Shown: in pieces, positions 1-12,689 of the stretch | How the letters are laid out: each line of letters starts with the position of its first letter | Numbering within the stretch: position 1 is the stretch's first letter | Source of the DNA: Ziziphus jujuba | Taxonomy: Eukaryota > Streptophyta > Magnoliopsida > Rosales > Rhamnaceae | DNA: 64,000 nt | Direction: 5' to 3' | Assembly: GCF_031755915.1 (NCBI RefSeq) | Contig: NC_083387.1 | Span: 10,003,001-10,067,000 of the forward strand | Translations under genes and position numbers: made by a program | Notes under the pieces: model-generated | The model's database searches: none | Seen by the model: only the letters and a program-made list of their open reading frames with translations | Told to the model about the DNA's origin: nothing

Positions 1-189
1 TTAACGAATCATTAAAATAAACAAACAGAAAATTATTTTAAAAAAAAACAAAAAATAAAAGTTATATTGTTATCGACCGGGCCTATTCTCTTTTAGCAAT
101 GCCACTCAATTATTTGCGTACAAAAACGGTGGTATATAAAATTATATCCTCTTCTTCTTGACAAATCTTGCTTTCCAGATCTTCATGAA

Positions 190-221
<32 letters not shown>

Positions 222-582
222 TAATAATAATCTTGTGTTCCAGATCATTTCCTGTCTCCACGTTATCATCGTTATTGAAGGTTGTGCCAATTATGCTATG
301 GAGGAAGAATTGTGCTTTTTGGTAAATAATATGGGGGTACAATTATTTGGAGTATTTATTTTATCAGATTTTTCAGGCTGGAGTTGTCGGACATGATCTA
401 CTTTTACATCAAGGAATCTTGCATTTGTTTTTTTCAATCATCAAGTCTTTATTTTGTTTTTTTACTTTTCTTTTTTTTTCACTACCCCTCATCAATATAT
501 TTAATAACATTTAATTTTCTATGTTTCCTGTATATCGAAAGACATTTAGCTTAATTATTAATTTGTGTTTCCAATTTAGGGA
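1..582. other. AT-rich intergenic DNA with ATA microsatellite
   Basis: No gene is visible here. An ATA/ATG trinucleotide run lies at about 188-231 and gives a spurious poly-isoleucine reading frame on the minus strand. Poly-T and poly-A tracts follow up to the candidate CACTA terminus at 583. Confidence 0.6.
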
Positions 583-867
583 CACTACCCCCAAAAAAAA
601 AAAAAAAAAACAAAAAAGGGCATGGTCCTTGTAGCCACTATTTATGATTGTAGCTAAAGTACTTCTAGTTAAAAAGAAGAGCTTTTAGTTGTAGCAACAA
701 ATTGTAGTTTTGTTGCTTAAAGTATGGTCAAAATTTGGGGTAAAATTTTAATTTTTAATACTACATTCATATTGCAAAAAATATCAGATTTTCATGTTTC
801 ACTTTTGTTTTAATATAGCACTGTTTTCTTAACTCTTAAAAATAAAATAAAAAACCAATCCATTTAA

Positions 868-1170
868 TGTAATAGTCTAGACCATCCGCATACGATATTG
901 TTCACTTTGCAAGCTAGGTGGTGAGACCAATCCTACCCCTCATGATTTTACTTTCCATCATGGGAACGCGTCGCAAAGGAAAGGTATCCACACCCACTTA
1001 TAAGGAGTGTTTCATTCTCTTTTCCAACCGATGTGGGACTTCACAATCCTTCCATCTTGGGGCCCAACGTCCTCGCTGGCACACCAATCTAGGTACTGGT
1101 TCTGATACCAACTGTAAAAGTCCAAACCACCCACATGCGATATTATCTGCTTTGGGCCCAACTCGCACGA
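868..1170 (-). mobile_element. TRIM retrotransposon fragment
   Basis: In minus orientation this has a near-complete 3' LTR (868-1045, ending in a copy of TGTGAAGTCCCACATCGG) and a short internal domain (1046-1112) with a primer-binding site resembling TGGTATCAGAACC. Only the last 60 bp or so of the 5' LTR remain. It matches the intact TRIM at 17411-17816 throughout. There is no coding capacity. Confidence 0.7.
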
Positions 1171-2640
1171 TTTTCCAAATATAAATTTAGTAAATATATA
1201 ACACATTGAAATATAATTTTCAAATATATAATCAACATGAAATATATACAATTTACCAACCCAAAATAATTTTGAAGTTGGATCACTCACCTCGAGCATG
1301 CAATCCAACCAAGATCCTCTATAGGATCAATCCTACAACTCACATGTGCTCCTAGAATAACAATATTACACAAGATCAAATAATTAATATTTTATTTGGA
1401 TAAATAATACCCAGTAGTATTTATAAGATTTTGAGATTTGAAAATAAATATATTGATTTTATGATTTTTAAATGTACCATATACCTACTGGTGTTCTATA
1501 TACATGGATATGATTAGCGCGCAGATGGATGTGGTTAGTGCGCAGGTGGATGTGAGTAGCGCACAGGTGATTCATGGGGTTGTCCTATGGTTGCCATTGG
1601 ATGAGGGTAGGCCACCCCTCTATGACCGGGACGTCTGTTTGCAATAGCGCGGTGGGACGGCACGCGACCGTATGCCGGTTTATTTCTTTAACCTCCTATC
1701 TGGTGGTACTAGGGACTTTAGGTACCGTTGGCGCCACTGGTATATAGTGGGTGCATCATATGGTTTTCACGACATGATTTTAGTTATACAATATTTTAGA
1801 ATTTTATTTAAATTAAAATGGTTTTAATAGTGTGTTATAAAATAAATTGTTTTGATATTCTAAATTGAGTTCTACTTTTAATTATTTAGTTATATTTTAT
1901 TTATTTAAATATTTCTTGGATCATTTTTGTTAATGTAAATTTTATTGTGTTTTCATATTAATTGTTTACAATACTTTATTCCCAATTTAATATTTTATAA
2001 GTATAATTTTTTATAATTATTTCTCACTAAAATTTTTGGATTATTAATTTATTACTTTTTATTTGCAAATTATTAATTAAATATTTTCTGAATTTTTGGG
2101 GCATAAAATGTTGGGTTTTGCAAAAATGTTTTAAAAATGAAACTTTTCCAACTGAATGGATTGTGAGGGTTTTGAGAGAAAGTATTATTTTCAAATACTT
2201 AATAATTAATTACTTACTTATTTATTATGTACTAATCAAGTTTATAATATTGTTATATTATTATTATTTATTTCTCTGATTAGTAAATTGAGTCACTCAC
2301 TGAGATGATTAGCATCTTATATTTTTAAATTTCGTTCCCTTAAGCTCAGGTGGTAGACATTGTTCGATTAGGGCGAGCTCAACAGTTTGATCGTTCCTGG
2401 AAATCCAAGAAGTCTTTTTTTCTTCATTTCTTATTATGTAATTTTCTTTCTACTCTATTGTATTAATTATCAAACTTAGAACTTTATTAATGCTCTGTAT
2501 ATTTTGATGGATGTATTATTTAATTGATTATGCACTGATTCCCTGTTATTTATTTGAAGTGCTGCAAATTTGTGGAATTAAATTATAGTAAGGTGGGAGG
2601 AATAACCCTTTCCAACCGATGAAGGATTTCACAATCCTCT
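1171..2640. mobile_element. Fused LTR fragments in opposite orientations
   Basis: 1171-1415 matches the minus-strand LTR family around its TCACTCACCTCGAGCATGC box and adjoining GGATC segment. From about 1416 the orientation flips to plus, with the GC-rich cassette (1471-1758), the TCACTCACTGAGATG hairpin box near 2301, and a 3' portion resembling 12700-12970. Neither fragment carries LTR termini, so this is rearranged debris rather than an insertion. Confidence 0.6.
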
Positions 2641-2756
2641 TAATTATGCACTGATTTCCTGTTATTCATTTGAAGTACTGCAAATTTGTGGAATTAAATT
2701 GTAGTAAGGTGGGAGGAATAACCCTTTCCAACCGATGTAGTACTTCACAATCTTCT
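2527..2756. repeat. Tandem duplication of 116 bp
   Basis: A segment starting near 2527 (ATTATGCACTGATT) recurs at 2643. Each copy covers an LTR 3' segment and the start of a TRIM LTR (CCCTTTCCAACCGATG). The two copies differ at several positions. The duplication therefore post-dates the joining of the LTR and TRIM sequences. Confidence 0.7.
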
Positions 2757-3005
2757 CCGTTGGGGCCGAGCGTCCTTGTTGGCACACCGATCCAGGTACC
2801 GATCTAGTTACTGGTTCTGATACCAACTGTAACAGCCCTGACCACCCACATGCGATATTGTCAGCTTTGGAAGCTAGGTGGTAAGTCCAATCCTACCCCT
2901 TACGATTTTACTTTCCTTCATGGGAATGCGTTGCAAAGGAAAGGTATCCACACCCACTTATAAGGAGTGTTTCGTTCCCCTTTCCAACCGATGTGGGACT
3001 TCACA
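2719..3005 (-). mobile_element. TRIM retrotransposon, truncated 3' LTR
   Basis: In minus orientation there is a complete 5' LTR (about 2829-3005), an internal domain with the primer-binding-site-like TTGGTATCAGAACC (about 2753-2828), and only the first 34 bp or so of the 3' LTR. It is the same family as 17411-17816 and non-coding. Confidence 0.7.
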
Positions 3006-3006
3006 T

Positions 3007-3953
3007 TTACCCTTCATTTAATAATCTTTTAATCTATCTTAAAGATAAAAAAACAATGAAAATTAATGAATAAAAATAATGTAATCAAACTTATAATTCA
3101 AATATATTTAATGTGGATAAATTTAATTTTTCAAATTGTGTTTAAGACAATCATATTTATCATATATAACTCATTATTTTTTTATTTTGATAAATTGAAA
3201 AGGGGATTTTAACATAACTATATTAAAGATATAGCAATTTTAAAAGAAGTGTGCATATATATTGGTGTTTGCTTTTTTTTTTTTTTTTAAAGATTTTATA
3301 AATTATAACAAAAAAGAAAAAAAAACTATAGAAGTGAAAAACAAAAAAAATCAAAAGAATGGCAAATGAGGCAAATTCTAACCCCATTAGTAAGAGTTAA
3401 AAAAAAATGATATTATGTTATAAAAAGATATAAAATGTGAGGACACTATACTAATATTCTTAATAATAGAAATATAATATTGAAAAAATAATAAATTAAG
3501 GATGTTAAAGTGATATTTATCCTATTTTAACTCCAATACAACGTGATTAAAAATTTTTAGCCATAGCAATTTTTGTTGCCGTTAAAAATATTTAGTCATA
3601 ATATGTTAACTTTCAGCTATTTTTTTTGTTGTGACTATTTTTTTCTCGTAGTGAGACTAGAAACTTTGGCCTTTTATGTTTTTTAACCACTTTGATGCCT
3701 TTTTAAAATAATATGAAATAAATAAAAATCCACTTGGATACCTTCTGTCTCTATCAGTCGCATATGGATGTATAAATTTTTTTTTTTTTTTGGGTCTTAA
3801 CAACTAAAATATAAAAAATTATTATTGTCTTCGGATTTGACATGACATTTCCTTTTTAGGTATCTTAATCAGATTCTCTTAAAAAAAATAAAAATTATCT
3901 TAATTAGAAATAGGTCTGGCAATGTGTCCTGTCAAACCGTGTTCATGTCGTGT
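3007..3953. other. AT-rich DNA without genes
   Basis: Only A/T tracts and the CACTA-like right end at 3653 are seen. The 50 bp before 3954 (GGTCTGGCAATGTGTCC and following) resemble, in reverse orientation, sequence around 13320, suggesting a further dispersed repeat. Confidence 0.5.
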
Positions 3954-5457
3954 TGTCAGGACCCGTCCAAGATCCTTTACTAGAACCCTAGACAAGCCTC
4001 GATCCTAGGGAAACCCTACCAGACCCTCCAATGGAAAATCTGGCAGAACCTCCCCTAAGGGTTGGACTTACCACAAATTCTCTGCATTGAAAACACACTT
4101 CTATATCCACCACCTTATTCCTCCCACCTTACTACAATTTAATTCCATAAATTTGCAGCACTTCAAATGAACAACAGGAAATCAGTGCATAATTAATAAT
4201 AAACATCCAAGACAGTATACAGAACTTTACCATGATACGAATAAATATGAAAGTTATACAACAAAGGATGGAAAGAAATATTACAAATAGAAATAAATGA
4301 AAAGAAGGAGAACTCCTTGAAACATGACAGTAACGAATGTCAAGCTCGTTCTGGACGAACATCTACTAATTCTTATACCTAGGGGAACGAATTTAAAAAT
4401 ATGAGATTCTAATCATCTCAGTGAGTGACTCTATCTAATATATGATGAATTAATAATAATAATAAAATATAACCAAACTTGTTTAATTTATATTAAGTAA
4501 GCATAAATATAATTAATAGTAATAATTCAAAATAATTTTCTCTCAAAACCCTCACACTTCGTGCCATTGGAAAAATTCTCCTTTTTAAAATATTTTCACA
4601 AAACCCATTATTGTAACCCCAAAATCGAGAAATTAATTCAATAAGTAATTAAATAATCCAAATACGAATAAAATACAATGAAATAAATTTAAAATACTTG
4701 TATTAGAGAAATATAATATAAAATTAAAATTCAATATATAATTCATAAAATTTGATTTAATAATCCAATATAAACAGAGTTAATAACATAATTTAAATAA
4801 TTACAACAAACCATGTAAAATAAGTGGTAAAAATATTATAAAATATTATAAAATTCATTTTGAAATATTCAACCAATCTGTATAATAAAAATATGGCAAG
4901 ATGCATTTTAAAAACATTGATTTTAAAATAATTGACATAAAATACGAATAAATACATTTTCGAAAAATATTAATTGGAAGTAGGTGATAAAACAAATTAA
5001 ATACACTTAAGTTAAATATGACTTTAAAACTTTGGAATTTCAAATTTATATTTGAAAAATACTTGACGTACCACACTATATACTAGTGATGCCCTATGAT
5101 ACCCAGTGTCCCGAGCACCATTCGGTGGGAGGTTAAAGAGAGAAACATGCATACGTTCACTTCGGCGTTCCGACAGCGCTGCTGCTTAAACCGTCATCTC
5201 GGTCATGGAAAGGGGCAACTTATTTGCACTATCAAACTCGCCTGCCATAGGTCCGATGGCAACTCATGGGAGACATTACAACTTACGTGCTCATCCATAT
5301 ACACAGCACTGAACACTAGTACTGTATGAGTGCGTCTAAAACAAATAACCAAATTATTTTTAAAGTAACAAGTTTTTCCAAAACTCACCGTGGGAATTAT
5401 ATCACCTTTCAAATTCACAATCCACATTTTTCTTTAATATCACCAGCATAAATCCAT

Positions 5458-5502
<45 letters not shown>

Positions 5503-7113
5503 TTCCAAATCATAAAATCAATCAAATAATATTTCAAGTGCATAAATATATATTTTGAAGCACCATAACTTAACCTAACATTTTTCTTGAAATCTTTAAA
5601 ATCAAACCATACCAAAAATAATATTAAAATTCAAGTACAATTAGTTTAATGAAACACCTTGCTTGTGCATAATAAATTCAATTAAATCACAATAATAATA
5701 ATAATAATCAAGAATTTCTCCAATAATCCAAACCTTAATTTAGCCTCAATAGGCATATATATATAAAAGAAATCACCAAAATTAAGAATACAAATTTACT
5801 ACAATTATAAATAAATTCCACCACATGAAGATATTTTCTAAATATTAAATTAACACAAAATAAATAGGACTAATTACCCAAAAATAGTTTTAAAGGTGGA
5901 TCACTCACTTCAAGCACGTGTATCAATTGAAATCTTCTGTAGGATCAACTCCACTATCCACACGTGCACCTAAAATATCCACAATACACAAAACTAATTA
6001 TATTAATATTTTAGTCCAGTAACTGCCAAATGGATACTCGGGAGAGAACACAAACGACAACCAAAATTTACAAATGATATACCGAATCGAAGCTTGTGAA
6101 ACGAGGATTATGGATCTGGTCTTACTTTTTGGAGATCGAACCCGTGGTGGCCGGAATCTCATCGGAAAGCTCTTAGATTTTAGTCCCTCGATTCTCATAA
6201 TCCATTAAGAATTGAGAAAATTGGACACCGGATTTAGGTTCAGTGAGTCAGAATTAGTGGGAAAAAATAGGCGGTGCAACTGGAAACTTGTCGAAAATCG
6301 GTTTCCCGACGAGCCGCTGTGGTCATTGGAACCCATCACTGCTGACGGCACGTCCGGTGGCCACTGGTTGTGATTTTTGGAGGAAAGGTAGATCGAAGAA
6401 CGGGTGAACGGATGGGACCAACGGTGAGGCAAGCAGAGGTTTGGTTTGGGAGGAATCTACGGTGGAAGGTAGTGGCATCGCGGCAGGAAATTGGCCCAAT
6501 CCGAGCGCGTCGGTGGTCAGTTGGCGTTAAAATTTTGGAGGTTGACTAGTTATCAGGTGGGCTTGAAGGTGGTCTAGCGCGTGTATTGTTCTGGTGGTCG
6601 GAAGGTGGTCGAACGGCAATCGAATGGTGGTGGCTTCTCTTACCTCACTCTCTCTACTCTTTCACTCTTTTCCATCCCATGCCCCACCACCCATTTTGGC
6701 CAATTAAAATGCCACTTATGGGTGCCACTCTACACTCATGGGATTGGCTGAAAACTTGACACGTGGTGACATTGTTTACATCCACACAAATCAATGAATA
6801 GTAACCACTGTCTTGGAGAAACTTTGCGGGTCCGTAACTTTCAAACCACATGTCCAAATTAGGCGTGCCTTTAGTCTACGAACTCGTATCGACGAGTACT
6901 TCACAATCATACATGAATCAAAGCTCAATTCTACAGGAATAAAAGGTCAACTCCGATACCTTTGGATAGTTTGGACCTTAACTTATTTTGCTCATAACTT
7001 TCAAATCGTAGATCTGTTTTTGATGTGCTACTAGTCTACGGACTCATGTCGATGTGTACTTCACAACGGTGCATCGGTCAACCTGGAATTTTATCTGAAT
7101 CAAAAAGTCAAAA
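3954..7113 (-). mobile_element. Long LTR, minus orientation, 5' end truncated
   Basis: The copy begins TGTCAGGACCCGTCC, the complement of the LTR 3' end. It runs through the hairpin box (4402-4420), the GC-rich cassette (5064-5336), the TCACTCACTTCAAGC box (about 5902) and the leader region (about 6200-6650). Comparison with 10163-13125 shows that about 95 bp at the LTR 5' end are missing where it abuts hAT-derived sequence at 7114. A TA microsatellite lies at 5463-5497. There is no gag-pol, and open frames inside are not shared with other copies. Confidence 0.75.
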
Positions 7114-7136
7114 TGAGAAAGTATTGGATAGCGAAT

Positions 7137-9180
7137 ATTGATCCAACACTTTACCACCGATACTAAATGCAGATTCAGAGGCAATTGTTGAAATTGGCAT
7201 GGCTAATACATCACGGGCCAAATGAGAAAGTATTGGATAGCGAAAATGCTCTACTTTCCACCAACTAAGAACATCTAAATCTTGCTTTCTGTCTAGCCTT
7301 TCTTCATCAAAATATTTATCAAGTTCAATTTTTCTACTTGAAGAAGCACCATCCTTGTAAGAAATATCAAAATCCTACATAATACGATATACTATAATTA
7401 ATACTTTTAATGAATGTAAAAAAATAAAAATAAAAAACTTTTATTTTTACATATAATAAATAAAATAAAATCAAAATTTACCTAAAAAATAAGGTCTTTG
7501 CTATCCATCTGCTTAGAAGTTTCATTCATTGTGGTATTTATATTAAGAACATGAGATAACCTCTCCATATACACCTCAAATAAAGACATTATTGTGCAAC
7601 GGACATGTTGAAACTCACAAGAATTCTTACCATGAAGCTTTGTATAAGCACAATCAACAAAATGAATTTTGTACCGGGGATCTAAAATAATGGCAATTGC
7701 AAGAATCAAGCTATATTCTGACCAATATTTTTCAAACTTCAAGTTCATACAAGTTCCCATCTTTCTCAAAAAGCTATCACTTACTTTCATGGCTAATTTG
7801 ATGTGTACTGCATTATGAACACTTTGGGGAAAAATAGATTTGATATGGGATATTTTGTTCCAGAAAATAAACAAGTAACTTCATAAAAATATTCCAAAAT
7901 CTTAGAAATCTTTTCTATTTTATCCCACGCTACTGGAGATGGATACCAATTGAAATTTGAATCAGACAATCCTAAATTGATTAATGCACGACGATAGAAA
8001 ATAGCACTGTCAAGCATGATATGGGTGGAGTTCCATCTAGTTGGCATATCTTGTTTTAAGCCTTTCTTAGTACGTACTATTCCTGCTTGTGCAACACAAT
8101 CATAAAATTTGTGCTTCCTACTGGAAGAACCTTTAATATATTTGATGCATTCTCTAATTTTTGAAACTGAATCATCAATCTCCTTTAGTCCATCTTGGAC
8201 TATCAAATTTAAAATATGAGCACAACAACGAACATGAAAGAATTGACCACTCATCAAAAGTACATCTCTAAAGTTTAACTGATTTTTTAAAGTCTCAACA
8301 AAGCAATCATTAACAGAAGCATTGTCCAATGTGATAGAAAATATTTTTTTCTCAATTCCCCAGTCAGTTAACAGTGAACTAATTTTAACAAACAGTGAAA
8401 CACTATTGTGAGGTGGGGGCATATAACAAAAATTTAAAATCTTTTTTTACAATTTCCATTCTTGATCAATAAAGTGGGCTGTAAGAGTAAGATAACCATC
8501 AGTTGATACAGAGGTCCATAAATCTGATGTCAAACTTATCCTACCTTGAATTGAATCGAACAAATTATGAAGCTTTTGTTTTTCAGTTTTCAACATCCTT
8601 AACATGCATGCCTTAACTATGTTCCTACAAGGCAACTTAAGGTCAGCAAAAATATATGAAAAGATAGCTCTTATGCCTTCATATTCAACAAAGTTAAAAG
8701 GCAAATCATGCTTGATAATTGCCTCTATGACCAAATTGCGAAAAGTTTCATAATCAAAATTTGGAGATTTCATCAAAACGTGCTGCTGAGAATCAGATAA
8801 AAGCATTTGTTTAACATCATCATCTCGTTTTTTAGGACAAATTGGAATATGATGCAACATATTTCCTATTCCATGAGAACTACTTTAGGACAAATTGGAA
8901 TATGATGCAATATATTTCCTATTCCATGAGAACTATCACATAAATATATTATTCCACATTGCTTACACTTAGCACGTTTCTTTTTGTCCTCAGCAAGTGG
9001 TAATAACTCAAATAAATTCCAAGAAGGTGATCTCAATTTTCGTTTTGCACCTTTACCTACATGTAAGCCCTTAGTCTTCTTTTTTGTATTAGTTTTTCCA
9101 ATGCTCTATGTATTGTCTGTGGTAGCACCTACTTTAGTTGGAGCATTGATAGAGTCTTCATTAACATTGATTGAATCCAT
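7137..9180 (-). pseudogene. hAT-family transposase pseudogene (BED finger, RNase-H-like core, hAT dimerisation domain)
   Basis: Cut-and-paste transposase of the plant hAT (Ac/Tam3-like) superfamily, reconstructed from conserved blocks in order. An ATG lies at 9180; a BED-type zinc finger (CKQCG then HHIPICP) at about 8860-8970; SDLWTS at about 8530; CCAHILNLIVQDGL at about 8200; and PTRWNSTHIMLDSAI at about 8020. DPRYKIHFVDCAY follows at about 7660, and a C-terminal exon (7374 downward) encodes DVLSWWK, RYPILSHLARDVLAMP and ASESAFS. An intron joins 7482 to 7374. Lesions are an in-frame TAG in the N-terminus (about 9100), a 53-bp tandem duplication in the BED region (frameshift), TAA after FIDQEWKL (8447), and a frameshift near 7800. 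The 3' end is lost at the LTR junction. It cannot encode a working transposase. No terminal inverted repeats were found. Confidence 0.85.
8831..8936. repeat. 53-bp tandem duplication inside the hAT BED finger
   Basis: Two near-identical copies (8831-8883 and 8884-8936) repeat the zinc-finger coding segment on the minus strand. Because 53 is not a multiple of three, it shifts the frame and separates the N-terminal exon sequence from the downstream frame. Confidence 0.8.
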
Positions 9181-10162
9181 TTGCATATATTTGAAAAATC
9201 AAATATATTATTAATTTAATATAAATTAATGTTAACACATGATGTTGATTCAAAAAATATATTATTATTATTATTATTTACTTTTTTTTTTTTTGGTGTA
9301 TGAAAGTATGATAAAAAATTTTGAAATCAGTGAAAAAATAGATCTAGCCATGGTCATTGATCATTTATCTTATATTCAACTCTTATAATATGTGTTTATA
9401 TATTTAATTCATATAGGACCAATAATTTAGAAAAACAAATACTATAGACTTATATAAATATAAATTTCCATATTACATGCGGTGTTGTTCTTTTCTGTGT
9501 GGTTGTCACTATATATTTATATTTATATTTATATATATGTATATATATATATATACATGTAAGTGAATTGGCTGTCACTTATGTAAGAAAATAAATTTAC
9601 AATAAAATATTAGTCTCAAATTCATATATAATCTATCTTCTAGTCAATTTTACTTTTCAGGAAAAAAAAAAAAAGGCATATAATTTGATTGGATTTTGAA
9701 ATCTGGAGCTTCACCTGGGTTACGGGACTTTCACAAAAAAAAAAAAAAAAAAAGAATCAATGAATGAATAAAAAAATTAGGCTCTGAACTGTGAATAGTT
9801 GAAGGGAGGTTTCAATCAGAGGCAAAATAATTAACTAAAAGAATAAACCAATTAAGAATATAACTAAAATTTTTTGGACATCATGGGAACATTTATTTGT
9901 AACTTTCCAATGATTTTTCCAGTAAATTTTAATGTAATGTGATAAAATTAACACAAAATCAAGATTGAAGAATTGAAAAATAAGAATAGAATCTTACTTT
10001 GTTATCTTTAAACAATTATTTTTTTAAATCTGCGAACTTCTAAGTTCCAACGATGTTAAAATAACTTCCCAAATCAGATGAATTTTGTTGAATTTTTTAT
10101 TATAAAATTAAGAGATGAGAGAATAATAATATATTTAGGAAAAAGGCTAAAGAGGCAGCAAA
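9181..10162. other. AT-rich intergenic stretch
   Basis: Homopolymer A tracts (about 9660 and 9735), ATT and TA runs, and no recognisable gene or repeat family. The last five bases (GCAAA) are the target duplication of the next element. Confidence 0.5.
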
Positions 10163-12027
10163 TGTAACACCCCGTCCCGAACCATGTCGGAATTTTTGCA
10201 CATTGACCGAGGTTGACCGTTGACCGTTGACCGAAAGGGTCAAAAGTTGATTTTTTGATCCGATTGGAATTTTAGGTTGACTGAGGTATCGTTACGAAGT
10301 ACACGTTGGCACGAGTTCGTAGACTAGTAGCATGTCGAAAACGGAACTACGGTTTGAAAGTTATGAGCAAAACAAGTTGCGGTCCAAACTGTCCAAGGGG
10401 TGCCAGAGTTGACTTTTTATTTATGGGGAAATGAACTTTGACTCGTGCATGGTTGTGAAATGCTCGTCGATACAAGTTCACAGACTAGCGGCACGCTTAA
10501 AACGGACATCCTGTTAAAAAGTTATGTACGCGTGAAGTTTGCCGGATAGCATAATATTTTAATGTTTTTAAGTTGATGAACAGTGAAATACCACGTGTCA
10601 GCTTCTGATTGGTCCACGTGGCATGAACAGTGTCACACAGTGGCATTTATTTGACAAAATTCTCGGGGAAGAGAGAGAAAGAGAGGGAGGAGAGAGAAAG
10701 AGAGACAGAGAGTCCGATCGGCGCCGGAATTTTTCAAATTTTCCTGCTGAATTACTGTACATGCACCGGCCAGTAAGATTCCCCTCCCCATTTCAGGCAA
10801 AACCTCAAATTTTCACGGCGATCGGCCGCCGGACGCGACCGGATCGGACGTTCGAAGATCTGCGGCGAGTTTTTCCATCCACCGCCGGCCACCGACGATC
10901 GACCCACTTCCGGCCATTTTCCAGCCACACGCGCCTGACACCCTTCATCCTCTCCTCAATTCCGACCGACCCACCAAATTTCACGGCCATCGGACCACCG
11001 ACGCGCCGGGATCGGAGCGTTTTCCGGCAAGAGGCCGAAAATCTTCAAACCGTGATTTCTCCGCCGTCCGGCCTCCGTTTGCCTCACCGCCGGTCCCGTT
11101 AGATTGCTCTCCCCACGATCTACAAATTTGAAAAAAATCACAGCCAACGGCCACCGCACGCGCCGCCGCCGGCGACGATTGCCGATGACCGCGGCGGCTC
11201 GCCGGAAGTTATTGTTCCGGCGAGTACCTAGTTTCCCGGTCGGCCCTAGTCCACTGTGTTCGATCTCCTGAACCTGAATCCGGCATCCGTTTCCACCAAT
11301 TCACGACGGTTTGGGAGAATTGCGGAGCCGAAACCCAAAAAGCTTTCCGGCGAGATTCCGACCCCGTCGGATCCGATCACCGTAAAGTAAGACTGAATCC
11401 GTGATCCTCATCATGCGAGCTTCGATTCGGTATATAACTCATAACTTTTAGATATCGTTTGGTGTTCGCTACCCGGGTACCCATTTGAGAATTATCCGAA
11501 TAAAATATTAATATTTTTTTGGTTGGTACACTGTGGTTGTTTAGGTGCGCGTAGGAGTGGTAGAGTTGATCCCGAGGAGGATCTTAGTTTATTTACGCGC
11601 TCAAGGTGAGTGACCCACCTTCAAAAATTATTTTGGGCAATTAATTATGTTTAATTGGTATTTAAATTGGTATTTAAATTTGACTCATGTGGTATGATTT
11701 AATTATGATTTTATTGTGGTTTAATTTATTTATTATGCATGAGCAAAGTATGTTTCGGTATTAATTGTACGTGGTTTTAAGTAATATTATTTTTCGGGCA
11801 TAATTGGGTTAAATATTTTACGAAAATATTTGTTTAAATTTTATAAATTATCCCGCGGTATTTTTATGGTTGCATCCCGTATTTCGAGAAAATTGTGGTT
11901 TGTTGTTATCAATGTTTAGTACCGGTATATTAAATAAAAATATGTGGGATGGTAAGTGTGAGAATTTAATGTATTTCCCACGGTAATTTTGGAAAACAGT
12001 ACGGTTGGTTATTAATGTTTATTTTTA

Positions 12028-12315
12028 GACGCACTCATACAATATTGGTGTTCTGGTGTATGGACACGTGGTAGCGCGCAGGTATTATGTGGTTTAGCGC
12101 GCGGTTATTATTTCTCCCGTTGTTGCCATTAGACCGTGGGCAGGCAAGTTTGTTTGCGCACAGCCGCCCCCTTCCTTGGCCGGGAGATGGTTTCAGCAGC
12201 GATACTGTCGGGACGCCGAAGTGCCGTTGCAGGTTTTTCTCTTTAACCCCCCCGCCAGTCGGTGCTCGGGACGCTGGGTATCGGAGGGCATAACCGGTAT
12301 ATGGTGTGGTGCGTC
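12028..12315 (+). repeat. Conserved GC-rich cassette of the LTR family (reference copy)
   Basis: The segment is bounded by GACGCAC and GTGCGTC and contains GCGCGCAG, a CCGGGAGATGG block and a GGTGCTCGGGACGCTGGGTA block. Related copies occur at 1471-1758, 5064-5336, 25538-25808, 27095-27390, about 30570-30995, about 37293-37560 and 61512-61799, while the DNA around each is AT-rich and diverged. Its function is unknown. Confidence 0.65.
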
Positions 12316-12670
12316 AAGTGTAATTTGCAAATAATGTTTAAACCCCAAAGGTGTTCAAAAAATTAATTACTATAATTTATTACATTTTAATTATATATTG
12401 GGGTATGTACTTATTTATTCATTGTTTATCAAATGGTTTAATCCCTTGGTTTTCAGGAGGTGTGTATATTGGGTTTTGTGAAATTGTTTTAAAAAGGGAA
12501 CATTTCAAACAGAGTGATTGGTGAGAGTTTTGAGGGAAATTATTATTTTCAACAGTTATTATTTATTATTATTTATTTATTAATTGTTGGTATTTATTCA
12601 ATTCCCTTAATTGTTATTATTATTATTATTTTATTATTATTAAAAGTGTTTAGTAGTTAGGGTCACTCAT

Positions 12671-12689
12671 TGAGATGATTAGCATCTCA
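12671..12689 (+). repeat. Conserved LTR stem-loop
   Basis: TGAGATGATTAGCATCTCA forms a perfect 7-bp stem with a 5-nt loop. The same element follows a TCACTCAC box in other copies (2301, 4402, 26449, 35317, 60925). It could act in RNA processing or as a protein-binding palindrome. The sequence alone does not decide. Confidence 0.55.

Larger units (their letters stand above)
583..3653. mobile_element. Candidate decayed non-autonomous CACTA element with nested retroelement debris
   Basis: The left end reads CACTACCCCCAAAAAA and the right end, reverse-complemented, reads CACTACGAGAAAAAAATAGT, close to the terminus of the large CACTA element at 40886. Next to both ends lie diverged motifs such as TTGTAGC and TTTTAGCCATAGCAA, typical of CACTA subterminal regions. 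The flanking trinucleotides are GGA and AGA, so the target duplication is imperfect. The interior is mostly TRIM and LTR fragments that would have inserted later. No transposase is present. The two ends could instead be unrelated. Confidence 0.35.

Noticed and set aside
8984..9214. Plus-strand open frame
   Set aside because: Antisense shadow of the hAT transposase N-terminal coding sequence.
10623..11102. 159-codon Arg/Pro-rich open frame in the solo LTR leader
   Set aside because: The frame is not preserved in the same region of the LTR copies at 23950 or 28500. It reflects GC-rich leader composition.
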